Of a stretch of DNA of 64,000 nt, positions 1 through 8,022 are shown piece after piece. The notes below the pieces were generated by a model. It worked only from the letters and a program-made list of their open reading frames with translations. It was not told the origin of the DNA and searched no databases. Source of the DNA: Candidatus Bathyarchaeota archaeon (GTDB lineage Archaea > Thermoproteota > Bathyarchaeia > Bathyarchaeales > Bathycorpusculaceae); contig JAMDCQ010000014.1 in assembly GCA_023488905.1 (NCBI GenBank), forward strand, positions 96,025 through 160,024, written 5' to 3'. Each line of letters begins with the position of its first letter. The stretch's first letter is position 1. The position numbers and the translations under genes were made by a program.

Positions 1-101
1 AATGCGTTGCCGATTGAGTTTTGTTTTCTGCATCTCAATAAAGCAGCAAACGGGTTGTGCAAAAAGCCACAAGCAGACCAGAAAGCCATTTTGAACTACT
101 G

Positions 102-662
102 TTATTGCAGGGGGATTTCCCAGTAGCTGATTATATCACCCTTCACCCATCTGCCACCGAGGCTACGAACGGTCTCGTTAATGTCCTCCCATTCAGCCTT
201 CAAAAACGTCACAGGCTTAACCACCACACAGTTATCTTTAACTGTGAAGCTGAGGAGTTTGCGTTGGTCGGGGCTGAATTCGTTTTCCATCTTGGCGGCG
301 TACCGGCTGAGTGGAGGCTGGGTCGGCTTGGGGATTAGCGGCTTTGTTTCAGGCGGGGTGGGTTCGGGTTTTGGTTCAAACCTGAGCACTGAGGATGTGG
401 GGTTGGGGGCTGCGGCGGGTTTTGTTTCTGATTTGGTTGTAGGGGCAAGTTCGGGGATGGGGATGTTTTCTGCGATGTCTTCGAAGCTGTCGCTTCTAAC
501 TACCAGCGAAAACTGTCTTGAGAAAAGGTCAGCTTTAGCATCTAGAACTTCGAGGTCGCTTGGTAGGTTACCTGAGAGCGGTGAAGGTTTGCCTTGGAGT
601 AAAGCGGTGAGTTGTTCAGGGGTTAGTTTTATGATTCGCAACTTCATGATAGCGGCACTCAT
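102..662 (-). CDS. hypothetical protein with Trp-rich C-terminal segment
   Basis: I do not recognise a family. The protein is 186 residues from the ATG at 662; an ATG five codons in (647) begins MKLRIIKLTP and may be the true start. Visible parts are a globular N-terminal ~85 residues, a Pro/Lys-rich linker (about residues 85-120, with KPLIPKPTQPP), and a C-terminal ~60 residues ending GGRWVKGDIISYWEIPLQ. No membrane segment or catalytic motif is evident. It is transcribed in the same direction as the ECF-type gene upstream. A ~50-bp sequence resembling its 3' end recurs at about 56550-56600, suggesting duplicated relics elsewhere in the genome. Confidence 0.6.
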   Translation of the reverse strand: MSAAIMKLRIIKLTPEQLTALLQGKPSPLSGNLPSDLEVLDAKADLFSRQFSLVVRSDSFEDIAENIPIPELAPTTKSETKPAAAPNPTSSVLRFEPKPEPTPPETKPLIPKPTQPPLSRYAAKMENEFSPDQRKLLSFTVKDNCVVVKPVTFLKAEWEDINETVRSLGGRWVKGDIISYWEIPLQ

Positions 663-747
663 TGAGCTTTAGGCGACCGATAACATAAAAGCGTTGCCAT
701 CAACCGCAGCTACTGCAAGAAAAATGCGTTTGGAAAAAAGAAAAAGG

Positions 748-1341
748 TTAGAGGGGGTTGGGTGTGGCTTTTCGTGCTCGCCAACCGGCAAAGCCGCCTG
801 CATAGACGCCCCATGCATGTAGTCTCGGCGAAATCGCCCTGATCAACGCGGGGCAAGCGATAATGACGATGGGCAAGTTGAGGGCAAAGGTTCCGGGTAA
901 GAGGGGCCAAGCGATCTCTGCAGGGAATAATCCGACTGCGACGAACTGCCAAAGTATAGCTATTGTGCCAACTAAGAGTGAGAGGGCGTAGACGCTTCCT
1001 AGGACTATGAGGCCCTTGAGGGTTTTTGCTTCTGCAGCAAATCTTGGAATTAGTAGCCAGTTTAAGGCGTAGATGATTACGACTGTTGTGACTTCGACCC
1101 AGGCTAGATGTAGGGGTAGTGATTCAACGTAGACTCCGCCGATGTATGCGCCAAGCATGCTGCCGATTAAGCCGCCCCAGCCGAACCAGATGGGGATGAC
1201 TCCGAGGAGGATGATTGGGAGGTAGAGGAAGGTGAAGGTTGGGAGTGAGATGAGTTTTGAGAGGTAGAAGAATATTGCAAAGAGGGCTGCTGTCATGGCC
1301 ATTATGGAGACTTGTTTTGCTTTGCTTTGGTTTGATTTCAT
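748..1341 (-). CDS. ECF transporter S component-like membrane protein
   Basis: Predicted substrate-binding (S) subunit of an energy-coupling-factor type vitamin or amino-acid importer. The 197-residue protein has about five hydrophobic helices and the early MTAALFAIFFYLSKL / GGLIGSMLGAYIGG pattern typical of S components. I chose the ATG at 1341, preceded by AAGGAATC, rather than the longer frame from 1428, whose extra residues are polar and overlap the operator at 1405-1426. No ECF ATPase or T subunit is in the window. It is divergent from the trp operon, so tryptophan or a related precursor is a possible substrate; that is inference from position only. Family assignment is by hydropathy and motif, not by a diagnostic residue. 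Confidence 0.65.
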   Translation of the reverse strand: MKSNQSKAKQVSIMAMTAALFAIFFYLSKLISLPTFTFLYLPIILLGVIPIWFGWGGLIGSMLGAYIGGVYVESLPLHLAWVEVTTVVIIYALNWLLIPRFAAEAKTLKGLIVLGSVYALSLLVGTIAILWQFVAVGLFPAEIAWPLLPGTFALNLPIVIIACPALIRAISPRLHAWGVYAGGFAGWRARKATPNPL

Positions 1342-1404
1342 TTTTGATTCCTTTATGTGAGAGTTTAGGTTTTGACTGTTAGGATTGCATAAAAGCATTT
1401 TTGC

Positions 1405-1426
1405 GTGTATTACATATGTAATACAC
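1405..1426. promoter_or_regulatory. 22-bp perfect palindrome, probable operator
   Basis: A perfect inverted repeat with 11-base arms (GTGTATTACAT and its complement) and no spacer lies 64 bp upstream of the ECF-type gene start. A TATA-like CTTTTATGC on the minus strand at about 1389-1397 sits just downstream, so a bound dimer would lie next to the promoter. The half-site TGTAATACA recurs upstream of the antitoxin gene (16193-16209) and the RiPP-like peptide gene (56615-56633). Confidence 0.6.
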
Positions 1427-1490
1427 AAATTCTGGGCAGGCTTGAAGGTGGGGTGTTTTTGTTTGATTCAGTAGCCAAATAGGTGTTCGG

Positions 1491-1534
1491 GTACAGTTTT
1501 GTACAAATAAGCCTTAAATACAGCATTGCTGTAT
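1491..1534 (+). promoter_or_regulatory. trp operon promoter with overlapping inverted repeats
   Basis: The TATA-like element CTTAAATA (about 1513-1520) is flanked by two dyads: GTACA-GTTT-TGTAC (1491-1504), overlapping the palindrome TTTGTACAAA (1498-1507), and ATACAGCA-T-TGCTGTAT (1518-1534). TGTACA is the known core of the TRP boxes bound by the archaeal regulator TrpY in Methanothermobacter. No trpY-like gene is in the window, so a TrpY-like regulator is only inferred. Confidence 0.5.
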
Positions 1535-1578
1535 GGTTGTGAACTATACTGGAGCATGATTCAAATGGGGAATCGCCT

Positions 1579-2978
1579 TTGGCACACAAACAACCACGGC
1601 AACCAAGCCGCTCAACTACGTTAAATTCACCTACACAAACCAACCCATAGAAGTATTCTCAAAACTTCACCAACACTACCAAACCGCCTACCTCCTCGAA
1701 TCCATCGAAGGTCCTCAAAAACTCGCCCAATACAGCTTCTTAGGCTTCGACCCAAAAACCACCATAACCGCCAAAAACGGCACCCTAACCACAACCAACA
1801 CCAAAACAGGCCAAACCACCACCCAACAAACCAGCGACCCCTTCAAAATCATCCAGCAGCAACTGCGCCCTTACGACAACGACATGGTGGACTTCCGCTT
1901 TGTCGGAGGCGCATTAGGCTACATCAGCTACGACGCCATACGCTACATCGAAAAACTCCCCAACCAAAAACCCGACACACTCGGCTTCCCAGACATCGAA
2001 ATGGGCATCTTTGAGGACGGCGTCGTTTTTGACCACACCCAAAACCAAGCCTACTACTATTTCCGCGGCGAAAACCGCCTAAGCGAAATCGAGGCGCTGC
2101 TTAAAGAACCCGCAGAAAAAGAATTGCCCTTTAGCTATACACAACCAACAGTTGACACAGCAAAAGCTGATTTCGAAAAAGCCGTAAAAAAAGCCAAACA
2201 ATACGTGACTGCAGGTGACATCTTCCAAGTTGTTCTCTCAAAACGCTTCCAATTCCAATACACAGGAAGCTTGCTCTCTTTCTACAAGAGCCTGCGCCAA
2301 ATCAACCCCTCACCCTACATGTTCTACTACAAGTCTGACCAGCGCCAAATCGTCGGCGCAAGCCCCGAAATGCTGGTCCGAGTGGACAAGCGCAAAGTCA
2401 TCACTTTCCCCATCGCGGGCACTGCACCCTTCACGCTCAACTCGGAGGAAAACCAGCTCCTCGCCAAAGAACTGCTAAACGACCAAAAAGAACGCGCCGA
2501 ACACGTCATGCTGGTTGATTTAGCCCGAAACGACATCGGCAGAATCAGCAAGTACGGCAGCGTTTCTGTTCCCGAGTTTATGCAAGTACACCAGTTCAGC
2601 CACGTCCAACACATCGTTTCCCAAGTGATGGGCGACCTGCAGGAGGGCTTGGAAAGTTTTGATGCTCTAAAAGCGGTTTTTCCAGCGGGCACCGTTTCGG
2701 GAGCGCCCAAAGTCCGCGCCATGGAAATCATTGAGGAACTTGAAACCTCACGCCGCGGACCATACGCTGGAGCAGTGGGCTATTTTAGCTGTAACGGCAA
2801 CTCGGACTTCGCCATAACCATACGCACCCTATTCGCTGAGGGCAACCGCGCTTACATTCAGGCGGGCGCAGGTATTGTTGCCGACTCGAACCCTGAAAAA
2901 GAGTGGTATGAAACTGATCACAAAGCCAAGGCGCTCATGAAGGCGCTGGAACATGCCGTAGGAGGCAAACCCCAATGA
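1579..2978 (+). CDS. trpE: anthranilate synthase component I, frameshift near the 5' end
   Basis: Large subunit of anthranilate synthase; converts chorismate to anthranilate with ammonia delivered by TrpG. Conserved chorismate-binding segments are present (VDLARNDIGR, FPAGTVSGAPKVRAMEII); the usual Arg-rich AGT loop reads AGTAPF. An uninterrupted frame with an ATG exists only from 1884, but the same frame upstream encodes an obvious TrpE N-terminus (KPLNYVKFTYTNQPIEVF, then SFLGFDP). It lacks a start codon in frame. TTG at 1579, preceded by GGGGA, gives MAHKQ in the +1 frame, and one missing base at about 1590-1595 (an A) joins it to TTATKPLNYVKF. The repaired protein is about 466 residues. 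It is the first gene of trpEGDCBA and overlaps trpG by ATGA. Confidence 0.9.
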
Positions 2979-3559
2979 AGGTACTTGTAATCGACAACTA
3001 CGATTCATTCGTCTACAACCTCGTACAATACATCGGCGAACAAGGCGTAGAAACAGCCGTGTACCGAAACGACCAAATCACTCTCCAAGAAGCCGCCGCC
3101 TTGAAGCCTGACCGCATCGTCATCTCGCCAGGACCAGGCAACCCAGAGGACGACAAATTCTTCGGCGTCTGCAAAGCCATCCTGCAAACCCTCAGCCCAA
3201 GTATTCCCACGCTCGGCGTCTGCTTAGGTCATCAGGGCATCATCCACACATACGGCGGCAAAGTCGTCCACGCCAAAAAGCTGATGCATGGAAAAACCTG
3301 CACCATACGCCACGACCAAAAAGGCATCTTTAAGGGTGTGCGTAACCCCTTCAACGCAACACGCTATCACTCGCTGGCAGGGGAACGAATTTCAATCCCT
3401 GACTGTCTCCAAATTACCGCGGAAGCCATCGACGACGGCGAAATCATGGGCATACGCCACGTCAAATACCCCATGTACGGCGTCCAATTTCACCCTGAGA
3501 GCATCCTGTGCGAAGACGGCAAAATCATAATCAAGAACTTCTTGGAGGCAAAGCCATGA
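2975..3559 (+). CDS. trpG: anthranilate synthase component II (glutamine amidotransferase)
   Basis: Class I glutamine amidotransferase subunit that hydrolyses glutamine and passes ammonia to TrpE. The catalytic triad is visible: Cys83 in GVCLGHQG, and His173 and Glu175 in FHPES. The N-terminal VIDNYDSFVYNL motif is diagnostic of TrpG/PabA. Length 194 residues, normal for an unfused TrpG. The start codon overlaps the trpE stop (ATGA, 2975-2978) and its stop overlaps the trpD start in the same way, so translation is probably coupled. In this operon context it serves tryptophan, although PabA function cannot be excluded. Confidence 0.95.
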   Translation: MKVLVIDNYDSFVYNLVQYIGEQGVETAVYRNDQITLQEAAALKPDRIVISPGPGNPEDDKFFGVCKAILQTLSPSIPTLGVCLGHQGIIHTYGGKVVHAKKLMHGKTCTIRHDQKGIFKGVRNPFNATRYHSLAGERISIPDCLQITAEAIDDGEIMGIRHVKYPMYGVQFHPESILCEDGKIIIKNFLEAKP

Positions 3560-4611
3560 TTCGAGAGGGCATCCAAAAACTCATCGAAGGCGCAGACCTC
3601 ACTTACGAGGAATCAGGCGCGATAATGACTGAGGTTATGTCGGGCAAAGCCACCAACTCGCAAACTGCAGCATTCCTGACTGCCCTGCGCATGAAAGGCG
3701 AATCAGCCGAAGAGCTCATCGCGTTTGCTTCGGTTATGAAGGGGCACTGCCGACAAATCCACCCCAAAGTCAAGGGTCGCCTCGTTGACACTTGCGGGAC
3801 TGGCGGGGATAAAGTCAAAACTTTCAACGTTAGCACAGCCGCAGCGTTTGTCATCGCGGGTGCTGGCGTCCCAGTGGCGAAACACGGCAACAGGGCAGTG
3901 ACCAGCAAAAGCGGCAGCGCCGACGTACTCGAAAAACTCGGCTTAAACCTTGCCATAGAACCCCAAGCTATCGAAGGCATCATAGAACAAGTCGGCGTCG
4001 GCTTCATGTTCGCGCCAGCTTTCCACCCTGCCATGAAATACGCTGCCGAACCCAGACGGGAAATCGGCATACGCACGGTCTTCAACATCTTGGGGCCGTT
4101 AACTAACCCTGCATCTGCCTCTGGTCAACTACTTGGTGTCTACGATGCCAAATTGGTTGAGCCGATGGCTTACGCATTGCAGAAGTTGGGTTGCGAAGAG
4201 GCGATTGTGGTGCATGGCCTTGATGGGCTTGACGAAATCTCAACCGTCGGAAAAACACTCATTGCCCACCTGAAAGACGGGAAAGTAACACGCAAAACGC
4301 TGGCTCCAGCCAATTTCGGCGTAAAAAAAGCAGCCGTCAGCGAATTGCAATGTGGCTCTGCTGATGAAAGCGCCGAGAGCATGTTTAAAATCCTGAATGG
4401 AAAAGCAAACGGCCACGCCAAAGCCGACATCGTCCTCGTTAACGCAGCTGCTGGAATTATGGTTGGCGGAAAAGCCCGCGACTTCAACGAGGGCTTAGAG
4501 TTAGCCAAAAAATCTATCTCAAGCGGCGCGGCTTACGCTAAACTGAAGGGTTTGGTGAAAGCGTCAGGTGGCAGCTTGAAGAAGCTTGAGGAGTTGGAAG
4601 TCAATGAATGA
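3556..4611 (+). CDS. trpD: anthranilate phosphoribosyltransferase
   Basis: Transfers the phosphoribosyl group of PRPP to anthranilate, the second committed step of tryptophan synthesis. The start is the ATG at 3556, preceded by TTGGAGG and overlapping the trpG stop; an upstream in-frame ATG at 3508 lies within trpG and is rejected. The 351-residue protein has the glycine-rich PRPP-binding GTGGD (residues 81-85) followed by KTFNVSTA, the KHGNRAVTSKSGSAD segment and NILGPLTNP. It ends with an 8-base overlap into trpC. The PRPP donor is made by Prs, encoded at 58.2 kb in this window. Confidence 0.95.
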   Translation: MIREGIQKLIEGADLTYEESGAIMTEVMSGKATNSQTAAFLTALRMKGESAEELIAFASVMKGHCRQIHPKVKGRLVDTCGTGGDKVKTFNVSTAAAFVIAGAGVPVAKHGNRAVTSKSGSADVLEKLGLNLAIEPQAIEGIIEQVGVGFMFAPAFHPAMKYAAEPRREIGIRTVFNILGPLTNPASASGQLLGVYDAKLVEPMAYALQKLGCEEAIVVHGLDGLDEISTVGKTLIAHLKDGKVTRKTLAPANFGVKKAAVSELQCGSADESAESMFKILNGKANGHAKADIVLVNAAAGIMVGGKARDFNEGLELAKKSISSGAAYAKLKGLVKASGGSLKKLEELEVNE

Positions 4612-5383
4612 TTTTCTAGATACACTTGCAATGGACGCCGTAAAAACCATCGAGAGCGGCTACTACCAAAATATCACGGCAAGAAGTCACCACAAAATCA
4701 GCCTCAAAGCCGCAATCCAAAACTGCAAAACCAACGCGGTCATAACCGAAATAAAATCTGCTTCCCCCTCGCTTGGAACCATACGCAGCAACACCAACCC
4801 AGCCGAGATTGCCAAGGCGATGCAGAGGGGCGGTGCCGTGGGGCTCTCAGTCTTAACTGAACCCGTGCACTTCAAAGGCTCACTTGAAGCTCTATCTCAA
4901 GCGCGTGCAGCCGTTAAACTGCCCGTCCTGATGAAAGACGTAGTCATCGTGGCAGACCAAATCGAGGTAGCAGCAAAAATCGGCGCAAACGCCGTATTGC
5001 TTATTCAAGCGTTGTTCGATAGGCGGTGCACGGAAATGGGCGTGGATAAAATGATCGCTTACGCTCACGCTCAGGGCTTGGAAGTGTTGCTTGAAGCCCA
5101 CAACGAAGCCGAATTCAAAGCAGCCATAGAAACAGACGCTGACCTGATCGGCATAAATAACAGAAACCTCGATACATTGAAAATCGACTTAAAAACCACC
5201 CAACAAATCATAGAGTCACAGGGCAAACACGGCAGAACAGTCGTAAGCGAAAGCGGCATAAAAACCTCTGGGCATCTGCAATTTCTGCGTGGCTGCGGCG
5301 CGGACGCTTTCTTGGTCGGCTCAAGCATCATGTTAACGGATGATATAGAATCAAAAGTTAAGGAGTTAGTGAATACCCCATGA
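4604..5383 (+). CDS. trpC: indole-3-glycerol-phosphate synthase
   Basis: TIM-barrel enzyme that closes the indole ring from CdRP. The start at ATG 4604 (MNDFLDTL) is preceded by GAGGAGTTGGAAG and overlaps the trpD stop by 8 bases; the longer frame from 4586 would start inside trpD. Characteristic barrel segments are [35 protein letters not shown] and VSESGI. At 259 residues it is IGPS alone, not fused to TrpF as in enteric bacteria. It overlaps trpB by ATGA. No phosphoribosylanthranilate isomerase (TrpF), which must supply its substrate, is encoded in this operon. Confidence 0.95.
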   Translation: MNDFLDTLAMDAVKTIESGYYQNITARSHHKISLKAAIQNCKTNAVITEIKSASPSLGTIRSNTNPAEIAKAMQRGGAVGLSVLTEPVHFKGSLEALSQARAAVKLPVLMKDVVIVADQIEVAAKIGANAVLLIQALFDRRCTEMGVDKMIAYAHAQGLEVLLEAHNEAEFKAAIETDADLIGINNRNLDTLKIDLKTTQQIIESQGKHGRTVVSESGIKTSGHLQFLRGCGADAFLVGSSIMLTDDIESKVKELVNTP

Positions 5384-6576
5384 AGTTAAGCAACTACCCC
5401 ATAGACGGAAAATACGGCAAATACGGCGGACGCTTCGTCCCCGAAATCCTAATGGAAGCCATAACCGAGTTGGAAAAGGCGTACACGGAAGCCAAAGCTG
5501 ACTCCGCTTTCCAAAAACAACTCGACTACTACCTCGCCGAATTCGTCGGCAGACCCACACCGCTCTACTACGCCGAAAACCTCACCCGAAAGTTGGGCGG
5601 AGCAAAAATCTACCTAAAACGCGAAGACCTCGCACACGGCGGCGCACACAAAATCAACAACACGCTGGGACAGGCACTACTCGCCAAACGTATGGGTAAA
5701 ACCCGCGTCATCGCCGAAACGGGCGCAGGGCAGCACGGCGTAGCCACAGCCATCGCATGCGCCGCATTAGGACTAAAAGGCGTCGTTTACATGGGTACGG
5801 AAGACTGTGAGCGTCAGCGCCTAAACGTTTTTCGCATGAAGCTACTTAACACTGAAGTCTACCCAGTTGAGTCAGGCTCTAAAACGCTAAAGGACTCAAT
5901 TAATGAGGCGTTTCGCGACTGGGTAACCAACTTAGAGTCCACATACTACCTCATTGGCTCCACGATGGGGCCGCACCCTTACCCCATGATTGTCCGCGAC
6001 TTCCAAAGCGTCATCGGCAAAGAAATCAAGCAGCAGTTCAAACAAAAAACAGGAGGCTTACCCGACGCGCTGGTTGCCTGCGTCGGCGGCGGAAGCAATG
6101 CGATGGGTACCTTCTACCCCTTCGAAGACGACACGGACGTGAAGCTGTACGGTGTGGAAGCGGCAGGCGAAGGCATCAAGTCAGGCAAACACTCAGCGAC
6201 GTTGGCAGCTGGACGCGAAGGCGTATTCCACGGCATGTACACCTACATCCTGCAAGACAAAAACGGGCAGATATCCCAAACCCACAGCGTCTCCGCAGGG
6301 CTCGATTACCCAGGCGTTGGCCCCGAACACTCCTTCCTCAAAACCCTCAAGCGCGCTGAGTACGCCTACGCTGACGACAAAGAGGCAGTGAACGCCTTCT
6401 TGACTTTGTGCAAAGAAGAGGGCATCTTGCCGGCTTTAGAGTCATCCCACGCTGTAGCGTACGCCATGAAACTGGCGCCGAAGATGAAAAAAACCCAATC
6501 CATCGTCGTCACCCTCTCAGGACGCGGCGACAAAGACGTAGAAACAATAGCCAAATACACAGGTGCAAAAATATGA
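5380..6576 (+). CDS. trpB: tryptophan synthase beta chain (TrpB1 type)
   Basis: PLP enzyme joining indole and serine to make tryptophan. Lys91 in HGGAHKINN is the PLP Schiff-base lysine, and GGGSNAMG is the phosphate loop. At 398 residues, with the N-terminal [11 protein letters not shown] motif, it is the TrpB1 type that pairs with an alpha subunit, rather than the longer TrpB2 common in archaea; the adjacent trpA agrees with this. Start and stop overlap trpC and trpA (ATGA at both ends). Confidence 0.96.
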   Translation: MKLSNYPIDGKYGKYGGRFVPEILMEAITELEKAYTEAKADSAFQKQLDYYLAEFVGRPTPLYYAENLTRKLGGAKIYLKREDLAHGGAHKINNTLGQALLAKRMGKTRVIAETGAGQHGVATAIACAALGLKGVVYMGTEDCERQRLNVFRMKLLNTEVYPVESGSKTLKDSINEAFRDWVTNLESTYYLIGSTMGPHPYPMIVRDFQSVIGKEIKQQFKQKTGGLPDALVACVGGGSNAMGTFYPFEDDTDVKLYGVEAAGEGIKSGKHSATLAAGREGVFHGMYTYILQDKNGQISQTHSVSAGLDYPGVGPEHSFLKTLKRAEYAYADDKEAVNAFLTLCKEEGILPALESSHAVAYAMKLAPKMKKTQSIVVTLSGRGDKDVETIAKYTGAKI

Positions 6577-7373
6577 ACACCATCAAATCAACCTTCCAAA
6601 AAGCAAAAGCAAACAGCAGCGGCTGCCTCATCGGATACATAACCGCAGGCGACCCCACACCCGAAGCGACGCCTAAAATCGCGGATGCACTCATACGAGG
6701 CGGCGTAGACATATTGGAGTTGGGGCTGCCGTTCTCTGACCCCATCGCTGACGGACGAACCATCCAAGACGCCAGCCTACGTGCATTAAACGCAGGCACG
6801 ACTCCGATGCGGGTGCTTGAAATAGCCGCGCAGATTAGGAGTCAACACGACATCCCGCTGGTGATAATGACTTACTATAATCCAGTATTCCACTTTGGAA
6901 TCGACAAGTACCTCGCAGCAGCCAAACAGCACGGTGTAGCCGGCTTCATCGTCCCCGATTTGCCGGTGGAAGAAGCCGCTGACTACCGCAAAGCAGCAGC
7001 CGCACACAACCTCGACACCATCTTCTTTGCCTCGCCAGCCACCTCCAAAGAGCGCCTCGCCAAAATCGTCGCTGCCTCCTCAGGTTTCCTCTATTTGGTT
7101 TCGCGGTTCGGCGTAACAGGCGCCCAGAGCAGCGTGTCGGACTCGACGGTGCAGTTGATTAAGAAGGTGCAGCCTCAAACGGTGGGCAAAGTGCCGCTTG
7201 CGGTGGGCTTTGGCATCTCCAAACCCGAACACGTCCAAACCGTCATTGCCGCAGGGGCAGACGCCGCCATCGTGGGCAGCGCATTCATCAACATCGTGGA
7301 GCAGAACAAGCAAAACATGCTATTGGAGCTTGAGCAGACCGCAAAGGCATTGAAAACCGCGACGAAAACCTAA
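6573..7373 (+). CDS. trpA: tryptophan synthase alpha chain
   Basis: TIM-barrel subunit that cleaves indole-3-glycerol phosphate to indole, which is channelled to TrpB. The ATG at 6573 overlaps the trpB stop; an earlier in-frame ATG at 6408 lies deep inside trpB and is rejected. The catalytic Glu49 ([12 protein letters not shown]) and Asp60 (PIADGRTIQ) are present, as are the phosphate-binding FGVTGAQSS and [10 protein letters not shown] segments. Length 266 residues. It is the last trp gene; a repeat and the SRP RNA follow. Confidence 0.95.
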   Translation: MNTIKSTFQKAKANSSGCLIGYITAGDPTPEATPKIADALIRGGVDILELGLPFSDPIADGRTIQDASLRALNAGTTPMRVLEIAAQIRSQHDIPLVIMTYYNPVFHFGIDKYLAAAKQHGVAGFIVPDLPVEEAADYRKAAAAHNLDTIFFASPATSKERLAKIVAASSGFLYLVSRFGVTGAQSSVSDSTVQLIKKVQPQTVGKVPLAVGFGISKPEHVQTVIAAGADAAIVGSAFINIVEQNKQNMLLELEQTAKALKTATKT

Positions 7374-7404
7374 ATTTGCCAGACTGCATGCTGTTCGTTG
7401 ATTC

Positions 7405-7617
7405 TTGTGGGGAAAAAAGCGGTCGATACATACTTTCACATGCACATGGTGGCGGTTTCAACATAGCTGCATGTTGGGTGTGTGGAGAAAAACCCATATC
7501 CCACACCGAAACAGACAAAGAGAACCGTTGCAAACCCAAAACGCAACCGCATCCAGTTGCCGTCGTGTGGTGTGCCGTAAGTTGCCGCACCCACATAAAG
7601 AGCAAAAGGTGCCTTAG
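7405..7617 (+). repeat. degenerate copy of the internal part of the 36.5-kb repeat element
   Basis: About 190 bp is roughly 75-80 percent identical to 36520-36715, starting near TTCTTGTGG and ending CACCCACATAAAGA. The inverted ends that flank the 36.5-kb copy are missing here. One + frame in both copies gives a small Cys/His-containing peptide (LSHAHGGGFN, a CW.CGE motif, then WCAV.C.THIK). Many differences between the copies change amino acids, so I treat this as a DNA repeat rather than a gene. The 7374-7701 gap holds nothing else that I can identify apart from the SRP promoter. Confidence 0.6.
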
Positions 7618-7668
7618 CAGGCATAGCACAGTAGCTTCAACCCAAAAACACTCCATTGTATACGGGGA

Positions 7669-7679
7669 AAGTTTTAAAG
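7669..7679 (+). promoter_or_regulatory. TATA box of the SRP RNA gene
   Basis: AGTTTTAAAG lies about 25 bp upstream of the predicted 5' end of the SRP RNA, the normal archaeal TATA spacing. No open reading frame uses it. Confidence 0.5.
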
Positions 7680-7701
7680 TGCCGACGAATCATCTATCTG
7701 C

Positions 7702-8022
7702 GGCGATGGATCTTAGGCGGTGGGTTAGGGGTCCATTACATCCGTAAATCCTCTATACGACGGGCTGACATCAGCAGCTGAGGCGTCAAAGGCCGCTTGG
7801 ATCTTCATTTCCGAACCAGTGACTATCCGTCCTTTGGGGCTGGCGGTCAACGGGCGGTTTCCGTAGGGAAACTGTTTCGTTGTTTAGCAGGCGAACCCGG
7901 CTAGGCTCGGGAGAGAGCAACCTAAGTTTGGACGTTATGCGCTCAAGGGGGTGCGGGTAAGAGTGTAGGGTTTGAAGCGTTCAGGCGGAGTCTGGGCGTC
8001 GAACTGCTGCGGTCCATCGCTA
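7702..8022 (+). ncRNA. ffs: archaeal signal recognition particle (7S) RNA
   Basis: About 320 nt that fit the archaeal SRP RNA. The two ends pair to form helix 1 (GCGATGGATC at 7703-7712 with GGTCCATCGC at 8011-8020). The S domain shows a helix 6 hairpin (GTTTCC-GTAG-GGAAAC, a GNAR tetraloop) and the highly conserved SRP54-binding helix 8 region (GGCTAGGCTCGGGAGAGAGC). It is convergent with the histidine kinase gene, whose stop codon lies one base beyond. Ends are set by the pairing and could be off by several bases. Confidence 0.87.

Noticed and set aside
1556-1624. 22-codon frame with one TGG codon ahead of trpE, resembling a tryptophan leader peptide
   Set aside because: It overlaps the recovered TrpE N-terminus, contains only one Trp codon, and ribosome-mediated attenuation is not established in archaea; the frameshift explanation is simpler.
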